Origin: Candidatus Pseudomonas phytovorans
Lineage (GTDB): Bacteria; Pseudomonadota; Gammaproteobacteria; Pseudomonadales; Pseudomonadaceae
NCBI GenBank assembly: GCA_029202525.1
Contig: CP119325.1
Coordinates: forward strand, 943,001 to 1,007,000
Direction of reading: 5' to 3'
Length of the DNA stretch: 64,000 nt
Within the stretch, counting starts at the first letter, position 1. Each line of letters opens with the position of its first letter. The notes below the pieces were generated by a model. It searched no databases. It was given only the letters and a program-made list of their open reading frames with translations, and was not told the origin of the DNA. The translations under genes and the position numbers were made by a program. Below, piece after piece: positions 17,984 through 27,300 of this stretch.

Positions 17984-18691
17984 TCAGAAAATACGCGAAA
18001 GCAGCGCAGTCACGGCGGTTTCTACCCGCAGGATCCGATCACCCAGTTGTACCGGTGCCAGGCCAGCCTTGCCGAGCAGTTCTATTTCATAGGGGATCCA
18101 GCCACCCTCGGGGCCGATGGCCAGCGTGACGGCCTGCTCTACGGCGCGCGGGCAGGCGGGGTAGGGGCCTGGATGGCCGACTAAACCGAGGGTGCCGTCG
18201 GCGATGGCCGGCAGGCGGTCTTCGACGAAGGGCTTGAAGCGCTTCTCGATGATCACCTCGGGCAGCACAGTGTCGCGTGCCTGCTCAAGGCCGAGGATGA
18301 GGTTGGCGCGAATGCTGTCTGGCTGCAGGAATGGCGTTTGCCAGAAGCTTTTTTCGACCTTGTAGCTGTTCACCAGAATCAGCCTCGGCACGCCGAGGGT
18401 GGCCACGGTCTGGAACAGCCGGCGCAGCATCTTCGGCCGTGGCACCGCCAGCACCAGGGTAAGCGGCAGCTTGGCCGGTGGTTGCTGGTCGAAGGCCACT
18501 TCCAGTTCGGCTTCGTGCTTTTCCAGGCGCAGCACTGTGGCCTTGCCCATCAGGCCGTTTATGCGGCCCACGCGCAGGTTGTCGCCCACCGCTACGCCGT
18601 GGATTTCCTGCATGTGGGTGAAGCGCCGATCAGCCAGAACGACGCGGTCGGCCGAGACAAAGTCGGCCTCTTCAAGAAGCAACAGGTTCAC
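17984..18691 (-). CDS. RsmE-family RNA methyltransferase (16S rRNA m3U1498 type), first paralogue
   Basis: SPOUT-class methyltransferase of 235 residues with the family's SAM-knot signatures IGPEGG and GDRILRVETAVTALL. It differs clearly from the second RsmE in this window (54327-55046), for instance by LLLLEEADFVSADRVVL at the N-terminus and a more divergent centre, so the two are old paralogues rather than a recent copy. The start is GTG at 18691, in a GTGA overlap with the tatC stop, making it the last gene of the ubi-his-tat run. Which paralogue modifies U1498 cannot be decided here. Confidence 0.85.
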   Translation of the reverse strand: MNLLLLEEADFVSADRVVLADRRFTHMQEIHGVAVGDNLRVGRINGLMGKATVLRLEKHEAELEVAFDQQPPAKLPLTLVLAVPRPKMLRRLFQTVATLGVPRLILVNSYKVEKSFWQTPFLQPDSIRANLILGLEQARDTVLPEVIIEKRFKPFVEDRLPAIADGTLGLVGHPGPYPACPRAVEQAVTLAIGPEGGWIPYEIELLGKAGLAPVQLGDRILRVETAVTALLSRIF

Positions 18692-19476
18692 GGTTGGGTC
18701 GCTGGTGGCTGGTCGTCAGGGTCGTCGGCGGTTTCGTCGTGGGCGCTGCGCTTGCGGATCAGGCTGCCACACAGCACGCCGACTTCGAACAACAGCCACA
18801 TGGGTACGGCTAACAGGGTCTGGGAGAAGATGTCCGGCGGCGTAAGGATCATGCCGACCACGAAGCAGCCGATGATCACGTAGGGACGGACCTTCTTCAG
18901 GTACTTCACATCGACCACGCCGATCCACACCAGCAGCACCACGGCGACCGGGATCTCGAAGGCGACGCCAAAGGCGAAGAACAGCGTCATCACGAAGTCG
19001 AGGTAGTTGGCGATGTCGGTCATCATCGACACGCCTTCAGGTGTGGCCGCCGCGAAGAAGCTGAACATCAGCGGGAACACCAGGAAATAGGCGAAGGCCA
19101 TACCGGCGTAGAACAGCAGGATGCTCGATATCAGCAGCGGGATGGCGATGCGCTTTTCGTGACGGTATAGCCCGGGCGCGATAAAGCCCCAGATTTGCTG
19201 AAGGATGAACGGGATCGCCAGGAACAGCGACACGATCATGGTCAGCTTGAATGGCGTGAGGAACGGCGAGGCCACATCGGTGGCGATCATCGTTGCGTTG
19301 GCTGGCAAGTGATCGCGCAGTGGCGCCGAGACGATGGTGTAGATCTGCTGGGCGAAGGAAAACAGCCCGGCAAAGATCAGGAAAATGACAGCAACGCAGC
19401 GCAGCAGGCGGGTGCGCAGTTCAGTCAGGTGCGAAACCAGCGGCATTGGCTGGTCTTGTTCCGGATTCTCGCTCAT
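18688..19476 (-). CDS. tatC: Sec-independent protein translocase TatC
   Basis: Inner-membrane core of the twin-arginine translocon and first receptor for RR signal peptides. The protein has 262 residues with about six membrane helices. The conserved cytosolic N-terminus has SHLTELRTRLLR, whose Glu is part of the signal-peptide site, followed by FTPFKLT-like LTPFKLTMIVS in the first periplasmic/TM2 area and the TPPD motif (MILTPPDIFSQ) near the end. It overlaps tatB by an ATGA and the rsmE-like gene by a GTGA. Confidence 0.96.
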   Translation of the reverse strand: MSENPEQDQPMPLVSHLTELRTRLLRCVAVIFLIFAGLFSFAQQIYTIVSAPLRDHLPANATMIATDVASPFLTPFKLTMIVSLFLAIPFILQQIWGFIAPGLYRHEKRIAIPLLISSILLFYAGMAFAYFLVFPLMFSFFAAATPEGVSMMTDIANYLDFVMTLFFAFGVAFEIPVAVVLLVWIGVVDVKYLKKVRPYVIIGCFVVGMILTPPDIFSQTLLAVPMWLLFEVGVLCGSLIRKRSAHDETADDPDDQPPATQP

Positions 19477-19850
19477 GGGGCTCGCGGCGGTTGAGGCGGT
19501 TCAGAAGGTGTGGCCGGGGCGGCAGGTGCTTCTACCGGCCGGGCTTCGAGCCCGGCAGGTGGTTGCACGCTGGCTGTGGTCACCGGTGGCTGCGCGGGTG
19601 GTGTCATCGGGTTGAGGATGCGCTTGGCTTCCTCTTCCATCTGCAGGATGTGCTCGTTGTGCAGCTGGCGGCGGATGTCGTCGGCGCCGATTTCGCGCTC
19701 GACCTCCATCTTGATGCTGTTGAAGCTGCGTTTGAGCCGGCCGATCCACAGGCCTGCCGTGCGCGCGGCACCGGGCAGGCGCTCGGGGCCGAGCACCAGC
19801 AGGGCGACCAGGCCGACCAGCAGTAGCTCGCTGAAACTGATGCCGAACAT
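19473..19850 (-). CDS. tatB: Sec-independent protein translocase TatB
   Basis: Membrane partner of TatC in the substrate-receptor complex. The 125-residue protein has one N-terminal membrane helix (residues ~2-21, FGISFSELLLVGLVALLVLG), the PERLP hinge, an amphipathic helix with RAARTAGLWIGRLKR-like sequence and a Pro/Ala-rich tail typical of pseudomonads. It lies between tatA (3-base gap) and tatC (4-base overlap). Confidence 0.95.
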   Translation of the reverse strand: MFGISFSELLLVGLVALLVLGPERLPGAARTAGLWIGRLKRSFNSIKMEVEREIGADDIRRQLHNEHILQMEEEAKRILNPMTPPAQPPVTTASVQPPAGLEARPVEAPAAPATPSEPPQPPRAP

Positions 19851-19853
19851 GGG

Positions 19854-20126
19854 TCAGTCTTTCCGCTGTGGCTCTTGGACCGGCTGGGCCTGGCCTTCGA
19901 TGGTGTGGCCCTGTTGCTGCTGGGCAGTGTTCTGTACCGGTGGCACAGGTTGGGCTGGCGGCGGGGTTTGCTCGGCCGGCTTGTTCTCTTCGTCGTTCAT
20001 GGCCTTGCGAAAGCCCTTGATCGACTCGCCCAGGTCACTGCCGAAGTTTTTCAGCTTCTTGGTGCCGAACACCAGGACCACGACAACCAGCAGGACGATC
20101 CAGTGTTTCCAGTCAAAAATACCCAT
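19854..20126 (-). CDS. tatA: Sec-independent protein translocase TatA
   Basis: Pore-forming Tat subunit, 90 residues. It has the short N-terminal helix (DWKHWIVLLVVVVLVFG), the FGTKKLKNFGSDLGESIKGF amphipathic helix expected of TatA, and a Pro/Gln-rich tail. It is the first tat gene and follows hisE by 25 bases, so it is probably transcribed with the upstream his and ubi genes. Confidence 0.96.
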   Translation of the reverse strand: MGIFDWKHWIVLLVVVVLVFGTKKLKNFGSDLGESIKGFRKAMNDEENKPAEQTPPPAQPVPPVQNTAQQQQGHTIEGQAQPVQEPQRKD

Positions 20127-20151
20127 GCTGCTCTCCTAGAATTCTGTTTGC

Positions 20152-20487
20152 TCAAGCCGAAGGCTGGCGCGCGGCTTTTTCATCGTGCCCGGACAGCCCG
20201 AAGCGGCGATCCAGCTCATCAAGCACGGCTTGCGGATGCTGGCCCAGCGCGCTGAGCATCACCAGGCTATGAAACCACAGGTCGGCGGTTTCGTAGATGA
20301 CATCGCTGTAATCCTTGCTGACCTCGGCATCCTTGGCGGCAATGATTGTTTCGACCGACTCTTCGCCGAGCTTTTCGAGGATCTTGTTCAGGCCCTTGTG
20401 GTACAGGCTGGCCACATAGGAGCTGTCGGGCGCCGCTTGCTTGCGTTCTTCAAGCACTTCGGCCAGGCGGTTGAGGGTGTCGCTCAT
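20152..20487 (-). CDS. hisE: Phosphoribosyl-ATP pyrophosphatase
   Basis: Second step of histidine biosynthesis: hydrolyses PR-ATP to PR-AMP and pyrophosphate. The chosen start is ATG 20487 (MSDTLNRLAEVL), giving 111 residues, the normal size for a stand-alone HisE. The MazG-like active-site helices are seen as EESVETIIAAK (acidic metal ligands) and DYSDVIYETADLWFHSLVML. It begins one base after the hisI stop, so the two consecutive enzymes are coupled although unfused. Confidence 0.95.
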   Translation of the reverse strand: MSDTLNRLAEVLEERKQAAPDSSYVASLYHKGLNKILEKLGEESVETIIAAKDAEVSKDYSDVIYETADLWFHSLVMLSALGQHPQAVLDELDRRFGLSGHDEKAARQPSA

Positions 20488-20488
20488 G

Positions 20489-20881
20489 TCAGTGTCCTGC
20501 GCTGTAGATGGCATCCGGGTCCTTCAGGACCGGGTCGACGATTTTCCACTGGCCGTCTTCATAGACGCGATAAAAGCAGCTTTCACGGCCGGTATGGCAG
20601 GCGATATGGCCCAGTTGTTCGACCATCAGGATGATCACGTCGGCGTCGCAGTCCAGGCGCATTTCATGCAGCTTCTGCACATGCCCGGATTCCTCGCCCT
20701 TGCGCCACAGCTTGCCACGCGAACGCGACCAGTAGATGGCACGTTGCTCGGTGGCCGTCAGAACCAGCGATTCGCGGTTCATCCAGGCCATCATCAGCAC
20801 GCGCCCGGTCTTGTGGTCCTGGGCGATCGCCGGTACCAGGCCATCGCTGTTCCACTTGATCTCGTCCAGCCAGTCTTTCAT
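20489..20881 (-). CDS. hisI: Phosphoribosyl-AMP cyclohydrolase
   Basis: Third step of histidine biosynthesis; a Zn- and Mg-dependent cytosolic enzyme opening the adenine ring of PR-AMP. The protein has 130 residues from ATG 20881 (MKDWLDEIKWN). Motifs seen are RVLMMAWMNRESL, YWSRSRGKLWRKGEESGH and the metal ligands in DCDAD and CHTGRESCFYR. It is separated from hisE by one base and from ubiB by 72 bases. Confidence 0.95.
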   Translation of the reverse strand: MKDWLDEIKWNSDGLVPAIAQDHKTGRVLMMAWMNRESLVLTATEQRAIYWSRSRGKLWRKGEESGHVQKLHEMRLDCDADVIILMVEQLGHIACHTGRESCFYRVYEDGQWKIVDPVLKDPDAIYSAGH

Positions 20882-20953
20882 CGTCGACTCCAAAACGGGC
20901 CCGCTCCTGTGCCGGGCCCTTTGCGCTAGTGTGCCAGCCACAGGCGCGGCTGG

Positions 20954-22576
20954 CTATTGGCGCACGATCAGGTAAAGGCCTGCGGCCAGCATCAGCCAGG
21001 CTGGCCAGGCAGCCGGGGCGGCCAGGCTGGAGGCCTCGGCGGCGCCAGCAGCCAGCACCGCACCACCGCCGAGCAGGCCGGCGCCCAGCAGGCGCAGCGC
21101 CCAGCGGTCACCCTGACGGCGGCGCTCCGGCAGTTGCGGATCGTTCAAGTGCGGCTGCGACAGGCGTTCAAGCAGGTCGCGGGCCATGTTCGCCAGGTGC
21201 GGCAACTGCTCGACCTGGCCATGAATATTGCCGAACACAGCCTTGGGGCTGTAGCGGTCGCGCATCCAGCGTTCAAGGAACGGTTTGGCGGTGCTCCACA
21301 GGTCCAGGTCAGGGTACAGCTGGCGGCCCAGGCCCTCGATGTTGAGCAGGGTCTTTTGCAGCAGTACCAGCTGCGGCTGCACCTCCATGTTGAAGCGCCG
21401 CGCAGTCTGGAAGAGGCGCATCAGCACCTGGCCGAAGGAAATATCCTTCAACGGTTTTTCGAAGATCGGTTCGCACACGGTGCGGATTGCCGCTTCGAAT
21501 TCGTTGACCTTGGTGTGTGCCGGCACCCAGCCCGAATCGATGTGCAACTGGGCAACACGGCGGTAGTCACGCTTGAAGAAGGCAATCAGGTTGCGCGCCA
21601 GGTAGTCCTGGTCCTCGGCGGTGAGGCTGCCGACGATGCCGCAGTCGATGGCAATGTACTGCGGGCTCCACGGCTTGACCGTGCTGACGAAGATGTTGCC
21701 TGGGTGCATGTCGGCGTGGAAGAAGCTGTCGCGGAACACCTGGGTGAAGAACACCTCCACACCTCGCTCGGCCAGCAGCTTCATGTCGGTACGCTGGTCG
21801 GCCAGAGTGGCCATGTCGGTGACCGGCACGCCATAGATGCGCTCCATCACCAGCACTTTTGGGCGGCACAGGTCCCAGTACACCTGGGGCACGTACATCA
21901 GCTCGGAACCTTCGAAGTTGCGTCGCAGCTGGCTGGCATTGGCAGCCTCGCGCAGCAGGTCGAGCTCGTCGTAGATGGTTTTTTCATAGTCGCCGACGAT
22001 TTCCACCGGGTGCAGGCGGCGGGCATCGGCCGAGGCGCGCTCGGCGGCCTTGGCAATCAGGAACAGCCAGGCCAGGTCCTGGGCGATCACCGGCTTCAGG
22101 CCCGGGCGCACTACCTTGACCACTACCTCTTCGCCGGTTTTGAGGCGAGCGGCGTGCACCTGGGCCACCGAGGCCGAAGCCAGTGGCTCGACGTCGAAAC
22201 GGCTGAACACCTCGCCAACCTTCGCGCCCAGCTGCGCTTCAATCAGTGCCACGGCCTGTTTCGGGTCAAACGGCGGCACCCGGTCCTGCAGCAGCATCAA
22301 CTCGTCGGCGATGTCGGTGGGCAGCAGGTCACGCCGGGTGGACAGCAACTGGCCGAACTTGATGAAGATCGGCCCCAGGTCCTGCAACGCCAGGCGCATG
22401 CGCGCGCCACGGCTGAGTTCGGTGGGTTTGCGTGGCAGCCAGCGCCACGGCATCAGCAGGCGCAGGCTGGCCAGCCACCAGGGCAGCATTGGCTGTTCGA
22501 ACAGCAGGTCATCGAGACGGTAGCGGATGACCACACGCTGGATGCGAAAAAGACGGCGGACGGCGAGCAGCTTCAT
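20954..22576 (-). CDS. ubiB: Ubiquinone biosynthesis protein UbiB (ADCK/ABC1-type atypical kinase)
   Basis: Membrane-associated atypical kinase/ATPase needed for ubiquinone synthesis, thought to help extract lipid intermediates. The 540 residues include the family KxGQ motif in FIKFGQLLSTRRDLLP, an alanine-rich nucleotide loop (ASASVAQVHAARL), VVVKVVRPG with the catalytic lysine, HADMHPGNIF and DCG in place of the usual DFG. Two hydrophobic helices close the C-terminus (LLGAGLLGGGAVLAAGAA, AWLMLAAGLYLIV). It overlaps ubiJ by ATGA. Confidence 0.95.
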   Translation of the reverse strand: MKLLAVRRLFRIQRVVIRYRLDDLLFEQPMLPWWLASLRLLMPWRWLPRKPTELSRGARMRLALQDLGPIFIKFGQLLSTRRDLLPTDIADELMLLQDRVPPFDPKQAVALIEAQLGAKVGEVFSRFDVEPLASASVAQVHAARLKTGEEVVVKVVRPGLKPVIAQDLAWLFLIAKAAERASADARRLHPVEIVGDYEKTIYDELDLLREAANASQLRRNFEGSELMYVPQVYWDLCRPKVLVMERIYGVPVTDMATLADQRTDMKLLAERGVEVFFTQVFRDSFFHADMHPGNIFVSTVKPWSPQYIAIDCGIVGSLTAEDQDYLARNLIAFFKRDYRRVAQLHIDSGWVPAHTKVNEFEAAIRTVCEPIFEKPLKDISFGQVLMRLFQTARRFNMEVQPQLVLLQKTLLNIEGLGRQLYPDLDLWSTAKPFLERWMRDRYSPKAVFGNIHGQVEQLPHLANMARDLLERLSQPHLNDPQLPERRRQGDRWALRLLGAGLLGGGAVLAAGAAEASSLAAPAAWPAWLMLAAGLYLIVRQ

Positions 22577-23196
22577 GCGTTTTCGCTGGTATCAAGGGAT
22601 CGGGAGAGGCGCTTGATGCGCGCCTCGAGGCGTTCTGTATCGAGCTTCAGGGCATCGAGCGCGCTGAAGGCAGCTTCGGCTTCGCGCTTGCCTACCAGGG
22701 TGCGGGACTCTTCGGCCAGGTACTCGGAAAGGTTCTGGCTGAAGCGCGCCAGACCCTGACGGGTCCAGCGTGCACGCAGGCGGATGTGGCCTGCCAGCAT
22801 CGCCGTAGCCACAGGGCCGAGCCAGCGTTGCAGCTCGTGCTCCCAGTCCAGCTCCAGGTCTTGCAATACGCCGAACAGGTCGAGCAGCACGGCGCTGTCG
22901 CCATGCAATTCGACCTGCGGGCTGTGCAGCACGGCGGTCTTGTCCCTGGCCAGGGCCAGGTGCGCCAGGCTGCCGGCCGGTGCGCGCAGGCTGCAGTCGA
23001 CCTCGCCCTCCCAGTGGGCGGCGAGCAACAGGCCGTCTTCATCTGGCAGGATGAACACCTGCAGGGCCGGTTGGCGGCAGTCGATCTCGATGACCTTGCC
23101 TTCCAGCGCGGCCAGCCGCGGCAGGGCCGTGCTGTCCATGCGCAGGACGCGGTTCAGGCCATGTTCGACGCTGGCGAGCAGCCCGGCCAGCAGCAT
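22573..23196 (-). CDS. ubiJ: Ubiquinone biosynthesis accessory factor UbiJ (SCP2 domain)
   Basis: Lipid-binding accessory factor of the soluble Ubi metabolon. The 207 residues contain an SCP2-like N-terminal domain (KVIEIDCRQPALQVFILPDEDGLLL, then LALARDKTAVLHSPQVELHGDSAVL) and a helical C-terminus (SEYLAEESRTLVGKREAEAAFSA). The order ubiE-ubiJ-ubiB is the standard gammaproteobacterial arrangement. It starts in a one-base overlap (TGATG) with the ubiE stop. Confidence 0.92.
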   Translation of the reverse strand: MLLAGLLASVEHGLNRVLRMDSTALPRLAALEGKVIEIDCRQPALQVFILPDEDGLLLAAHWEGEVDCSLRAPAGSLAHLALARDKTAVLHSPQVELHGDSAVLLDLFGVLQDLELDWEHELQRWLGPVATAMLAGHIRLRARWTRQGLARFSQNLSEYLAEESRTLVGKREAEAAFSALDALKLDTERLEARIKRLSRSLDTSENA

Positions 23197-23966
23197 CAGG
23201 GTTTGATCCCCCGGTGCACGGCAACGATGCCACTGGTCATGTTGTGGTAGGTAACGCGGTCGAAACCGGCATCGACCATCATGCTTTTCAGCGTTTCCTG
23301 GTCAGGGTGCATGCGGATCGATTCGGCGAGGTAACGGTAGCTCTCCGAGTCATTGGTGATCAGCTTGCCGGCCAGCGGCATGAAGGCGAACGAGTAGGCG
23401 TCGTAGGCCTTGGACATCAGCTTGTTGGTCGGTTTGGAGAATTCCAGGATCAACAGGCGGCCACCGGGCTTGAGCACGCGCAGCATCGAACGGATGGCTT
23501 CGTCCTTGTGGGTGACGTTGCGCAGGCCGAAGGCAATGGTCACGCAGTCGAAGTGGTTGTCCGGGAACGGCAGCTTTTCAGCGTCGGCCTGAACGAACTC
23601 GATGTTGCCGGCCACGCCACGGTCGAGCAGGCGGTCACGGCCAACCTTGAGCATCGAATCGTTGATGTCGGCCAATACTACTTGCCCAGTCGGGCCGACC
23701 AGGCGCGAGAACTTGGCGGCCAGGTCACCGGTACCGCCGGCGATGTCCAGCACCCGGTTGCCGCTGCGCACGCCCGACAGCTCGATGGTAAAGCGCTTCC
23801 ACAGGCGGTGCATGCCGCCGGACAGCACGTCGTTCATCAAGTCGTACTTGGCGGCCACGGAATGGAACACTTCGGCGACTTTTTTCGCCTTCTGGCTCTC
23901 AGGGACGTCTGCGTAGCCGAAATGGGTGGTGGGTTCGGCGTGGTCGCCTTTGCGCTGGTCGTTCAT
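23196..23966 (-). CDS. ubiE: Ubiquinone/menaquinone C-methyltransferase
   Basis: SAM-dependent C-methyltransferase of the ubiquinone pathway. The protein has 256 residues, with the SAM-binding motif LDIAGGTGDLAAKFSRL at ~70, the acidic VVLADINDSML, and the family segment CVTIAFGLRNVTHKDEAIRSMLRVLKPGGRL. It is the first gene of the ubiE-J-B-hisI-E-tatA-B-C-rsmE-like run and is divergent from the PHA-region gene; the 124 bases between them must carry both promoters. Confidence 0.96.
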   Translation of the reverse strand: MNDQRKGDHAEPTTHFGYADVPESQKAKKVAEVFHSVAAKYDLMNDVLSGGMHRLWKRFTIELSGVRSGNRVLDIAGGTGDLAAKFSRLVGPTGQVVLADINDSMLKVGRDRLLDRGVAGNIEFVQADAEKLPFPDNHFDCVTIAFGLRNVTHKDEAIRSMLRVLKPGGRLLILEFSKPTNKLMSKAYDAYSFAFMPLAGKLITNDSESYRYLAESIRMHPDQETLKSMMVDAGFDRVTYHNMTSGIVAVHRGIKP

Positions 23967-24090
23967 ATCGCTTCACCGGAAAAAATTACCGCCATTCTAG
24001 GGCGAACGGGCGGATTTGTCTTGGCGGGGTGTGCCAGTGGGCAGGGGCGGGCATAATGCCAATTATGTCTTCATCTTCAGGAACACCCGC

Positions 24091-24366
24091 ATGACCCAGA
24101 TCAGCGTCGAACGCAAACACTCCCTCGGCCGCGATGCTGCCCGTGCCAAGGCAGAAGCGCTGGTCGACAAGCTCAGCCGCGAATATGACCTCAAGGCCAC
24201 CTGGAACGGTGACCGGGTCGACGTGGCACGCAGCGGTGCAAACGGCAGCGTGCACATCGGCGAAGACAGCATCCGCGTGGAGCTGAAGCTCGGCATGATG
24301 CTGTCGATGATGAGCGGCACCATCAAGGGCGAAATCGAGCGGGCGCTGGAAAAGGCGCTGGCCTGA
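24091..24366 (+). CDS. PHA-system / polyhydroxyalkanoic acid granule region protein
   Basis: A 91-residue protein from ATG 24091 (MTQISVERKHSLG), matching the small 'polyhydroxyalkanoic acid system' family found next to mcl-PHA genes. Typical segments are RDAARAKAEALVDKLSREYD and the C-terminal VELKLGMMLSMMSGTIKGEIERAL. The exact role is unknown; granule association has been proposed for the family. Upstream in-frame codons to 24016 overlap the promoter region shared with ubiE and are unlikely to be translated. In this strain it is cut off from phaI by the giant gene on the opposite strand. Confidence 0.88.
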   Translation: MTQISVERKHSLGRDAARAKAEALVDKLSREYDLKATWNGDRVDVARSGANGSVHIGEDSIRVELKLGMMLSMMSGTIKGEIERALEKALA

Positions 24367-24378
24367 TACCTGCTGCTG

Positions 24379-27300
24379 TCAGTTGTCGGGGAACGGGATA
24401 AGGTCCTCGATCTGCTCCAGGCGCAGATCGCCCCGATAGATGTCATAACGCTCCGTGGCGGCCAGTGCCCGCTGCAGACGCTCGTCACGGCTCATGGCGT
24501 TCGGGAACTTCAAATGGCCTTTCGCAAAGCGGCGCGCAGCGGCACTGGCGCTCGTGTAGTGGAAATGCGCTTCCCAAAGCTTCTGCCTGGGTTGCAGGCG
24601 ATCAATGTCATAGACATCCAGATAGTCGTTGGCCTTGAGCTTCTTGCGGCGTTTGCTCAGCCTGACCTCGACTTCGTCTGCTTGCACCAGGAAACGCAAG
24701 GCCCTGCTGTCCGGGTGCCGGGTGCCAAGGTAGGCGCTGGTCAGCAGGCGTTGTTTTTCTGCCTTTACTTCGTCAATCGCCTGCTCCAGCCGGCTGGCCA
24801 GTGAATGCCCTTGCTCCGGGCCGGTTCGCAACTGCACGGCGACCTCAGACATGTCCTGCACATAGAAATCAAGCAGGTCGGCCAGGCTGTTGGGCCCGTC
24901 CAGGTGGCGGGAGGCGTGGGCGATCCTGGCGGCTTTCTGGGCCAGCAGGTCATTGCCGGTACGGCGCAGGCGAGCGTAGTCAGGTGCGGGCACCCTTTGC
25001 GGCACCGCTTCCCAGTGATCGCCCTGTTGCTGATAGCGGGTAATGGTCTGTTCGGTCAGCGGGTCGATCTGCACGGCTTCGCTGCCCTCCTCAGCCTCCT
25101 CGACGACCAGGGCTCGGCCCCGGCTGGTGCGGATGATCTTGCGTCTGGCAGGGCGTACCTTATGGGTCAGCTGTTGTTCGGGCAGCGCATCCTGTGTGTC
25201 GGCCGCAGCCGAGATGGCGGCGAGGTCATGCTCGGTCAGGCTGATCAAGGCATTGATCTCGCCGATGTATTCATTCAGCCGACTGTTGTCCACTGCGGGA
25301 ATGTTGCGTGAAAGCAAATACTCGGCGTTGCCCAGTGACAGCTTGTACTCGCGCAGTGCGCTCTCCAGTGGCTCTTTCTGCTCTTCTGGCTTCAGGTGGG
25401 CTGCCGTGAGGCTGTCGTGGCTCAGCAGGGCCTCATGCAGATGCCTGCTGCGCAGGTCTTGTTGCGCAAGGAGGGTGCTTTCGAAGTTCTCTGCAGTCAG
25501 CTGGTCCCTTCTCACGACCAGTTGAACCAGATCGCTGAGGATCTGGCCACGGGTGATCAGGGTCGAGTAGCGCCGGTTGTTGATGATGGTGTCGAGCTTC
25601 TTGCGCTTGCCTGAGAACTGGATCTGCCCGTCTGTCAGTGCCTCGTTGAGGTTCTGGTCCAGGCGTTGACTGACGTTGAAGACACGTCTATGGATGCCCA
25701 GTGCTGCGTCGATGTTCTTGCTGTAGTCAAGGTACAGTTGTGCCTGCTCCTGGCCGAAAGGCAGTTGCACCAGCCGACGCGACTGGCGCTTGAGCGCTTC
25801 ATAGTCATTCATGTCGAGCAGGCGGCGGAACTGCTGCAGGTCGGCGGTCAGCAACTGCTCCCACCACTGACCGCGGCCAAAGACAGCAGCGCCCTTGGGG
25901 TCGAACCTGGCGTATTTCGGGTCGCTCATGCTGGCGTAAAGCTCTGCCTGCTCCCTGATCAGCCCGGCCTGCTTTTCGTAGGTAAGGGCCAGTACATTGA
26001 TGTTTGCCCGTGCTTCGTTGCGCAGAGTCCGTAGCGCCTGCCGCCGCTCCTGCAGGTGTTCAGGCAGGTTGTCGAGTGCAACGCCGGGGTAGTCATCCAG
26101 GGATTTCTCGAATGCCAAGTGCGCCTGGTCGTAGGCTTTTACCCGTTCCAGGTAGCCATCGATGAACGTATCCGTACTGGTCAGTTTTTTGTCATTTGCC
26201 ACTCGGCTTTCCAGCATTTTGCTGAAGGCTTCTTTTTTTTCATCGATCAGCGCCCTGGCCGTTTTCGGCATGCCGCCCGGCAGGTGCAGGTCGAGCATCC
26301 ATTCGCCGTTCCAGCGCGTCAGCCAAGGCCCGTTGCTGCGTTCGCGGTCAGCCATGTAGTAGCCGTCTGGCTCTGCGCCCCAGGTCTGCGACCATTCGCT
26401 TTCGCTGACCTGCGGGCCAATGATGCGCATACCGTTCCAGCGCTCTTCGACTTCAAAGAAGACACCCTGCAGTTTTGCGTAGTAACGCTCGTCAACCTTG
26501 TACAAGCCACGCATACGGCCGCTGGCCAGCGCAGGCTGCCCGTTCAGGTTGACCTTCGCACGCAAGGTGTCGAGGGCCGCGCGGGCTTCACTGGGCAGGT
26601 TGCCGACCCGCTGGTCGTGGCCCCATTGGCTCACGTTCAGCGCTGCGGGCCGAGGTTGCTCGGCGAGGGCCTGCCAGGTTGTTTGTTCAGGTGGTTGCCT
26701 GGCCGTTGCGCCGGGGCTGCGGCGCGGCCCGGGCCGAATCGGCGTTTCGGTTTCAGGGGCGGGGATGGCTGTCACGTGCCCATGCGCCAGCAGCATGGCC
26801 AGGTTCAGCAGTATGTCCGCGCCGGCGAGCAGCTTTTCTTCGCTGCTGCCTTGGGTCAATGCTGTCAGGTCATCTTTGATGCTGAGCAGGGCTGCAACCA
26901 ACCAGGCAACCAGGCCGGCAGGCCCTCGCAGCAGGATCGTCGCCGTGTTGAACGCCAGCCAGGCGAACTGCACGACCAGCGCCCAGCGCTGCTCGGCGTT
27001 GGAAACACTCTGCCGTGAAGCCAGCAACAGGAGCATGTCGGCCCTGGCCTGAAACATCATCAGGTCCGGATCACCGGTCCATGGCGTGAACGCCAAGGTG
27101 ACGGGGGCCCTCAGTTGCTCAATGGCACCAACGGCCAGCCCGGAGGCCGGCCCCAGCAGGTGCGCCAGTTCGGTGAGGCCGGCATGCAGGTGCGGGTGGG
27201 TAAAGCCGTCATTGGCATAAATGGGCCGGGCGTCGTCATTCAGCCAGGTGAGGATGTCTTGCTGCAGGCCTTGTTCAGCCCGAATGGCTGTCATCAATTG

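Noticed and set aside
20957..22759. 600-codon frame antisense to ubiB
   Set aside because: A shadow of the ubiB reading frame; composition is not protein-like and ubiB motifs are intact.
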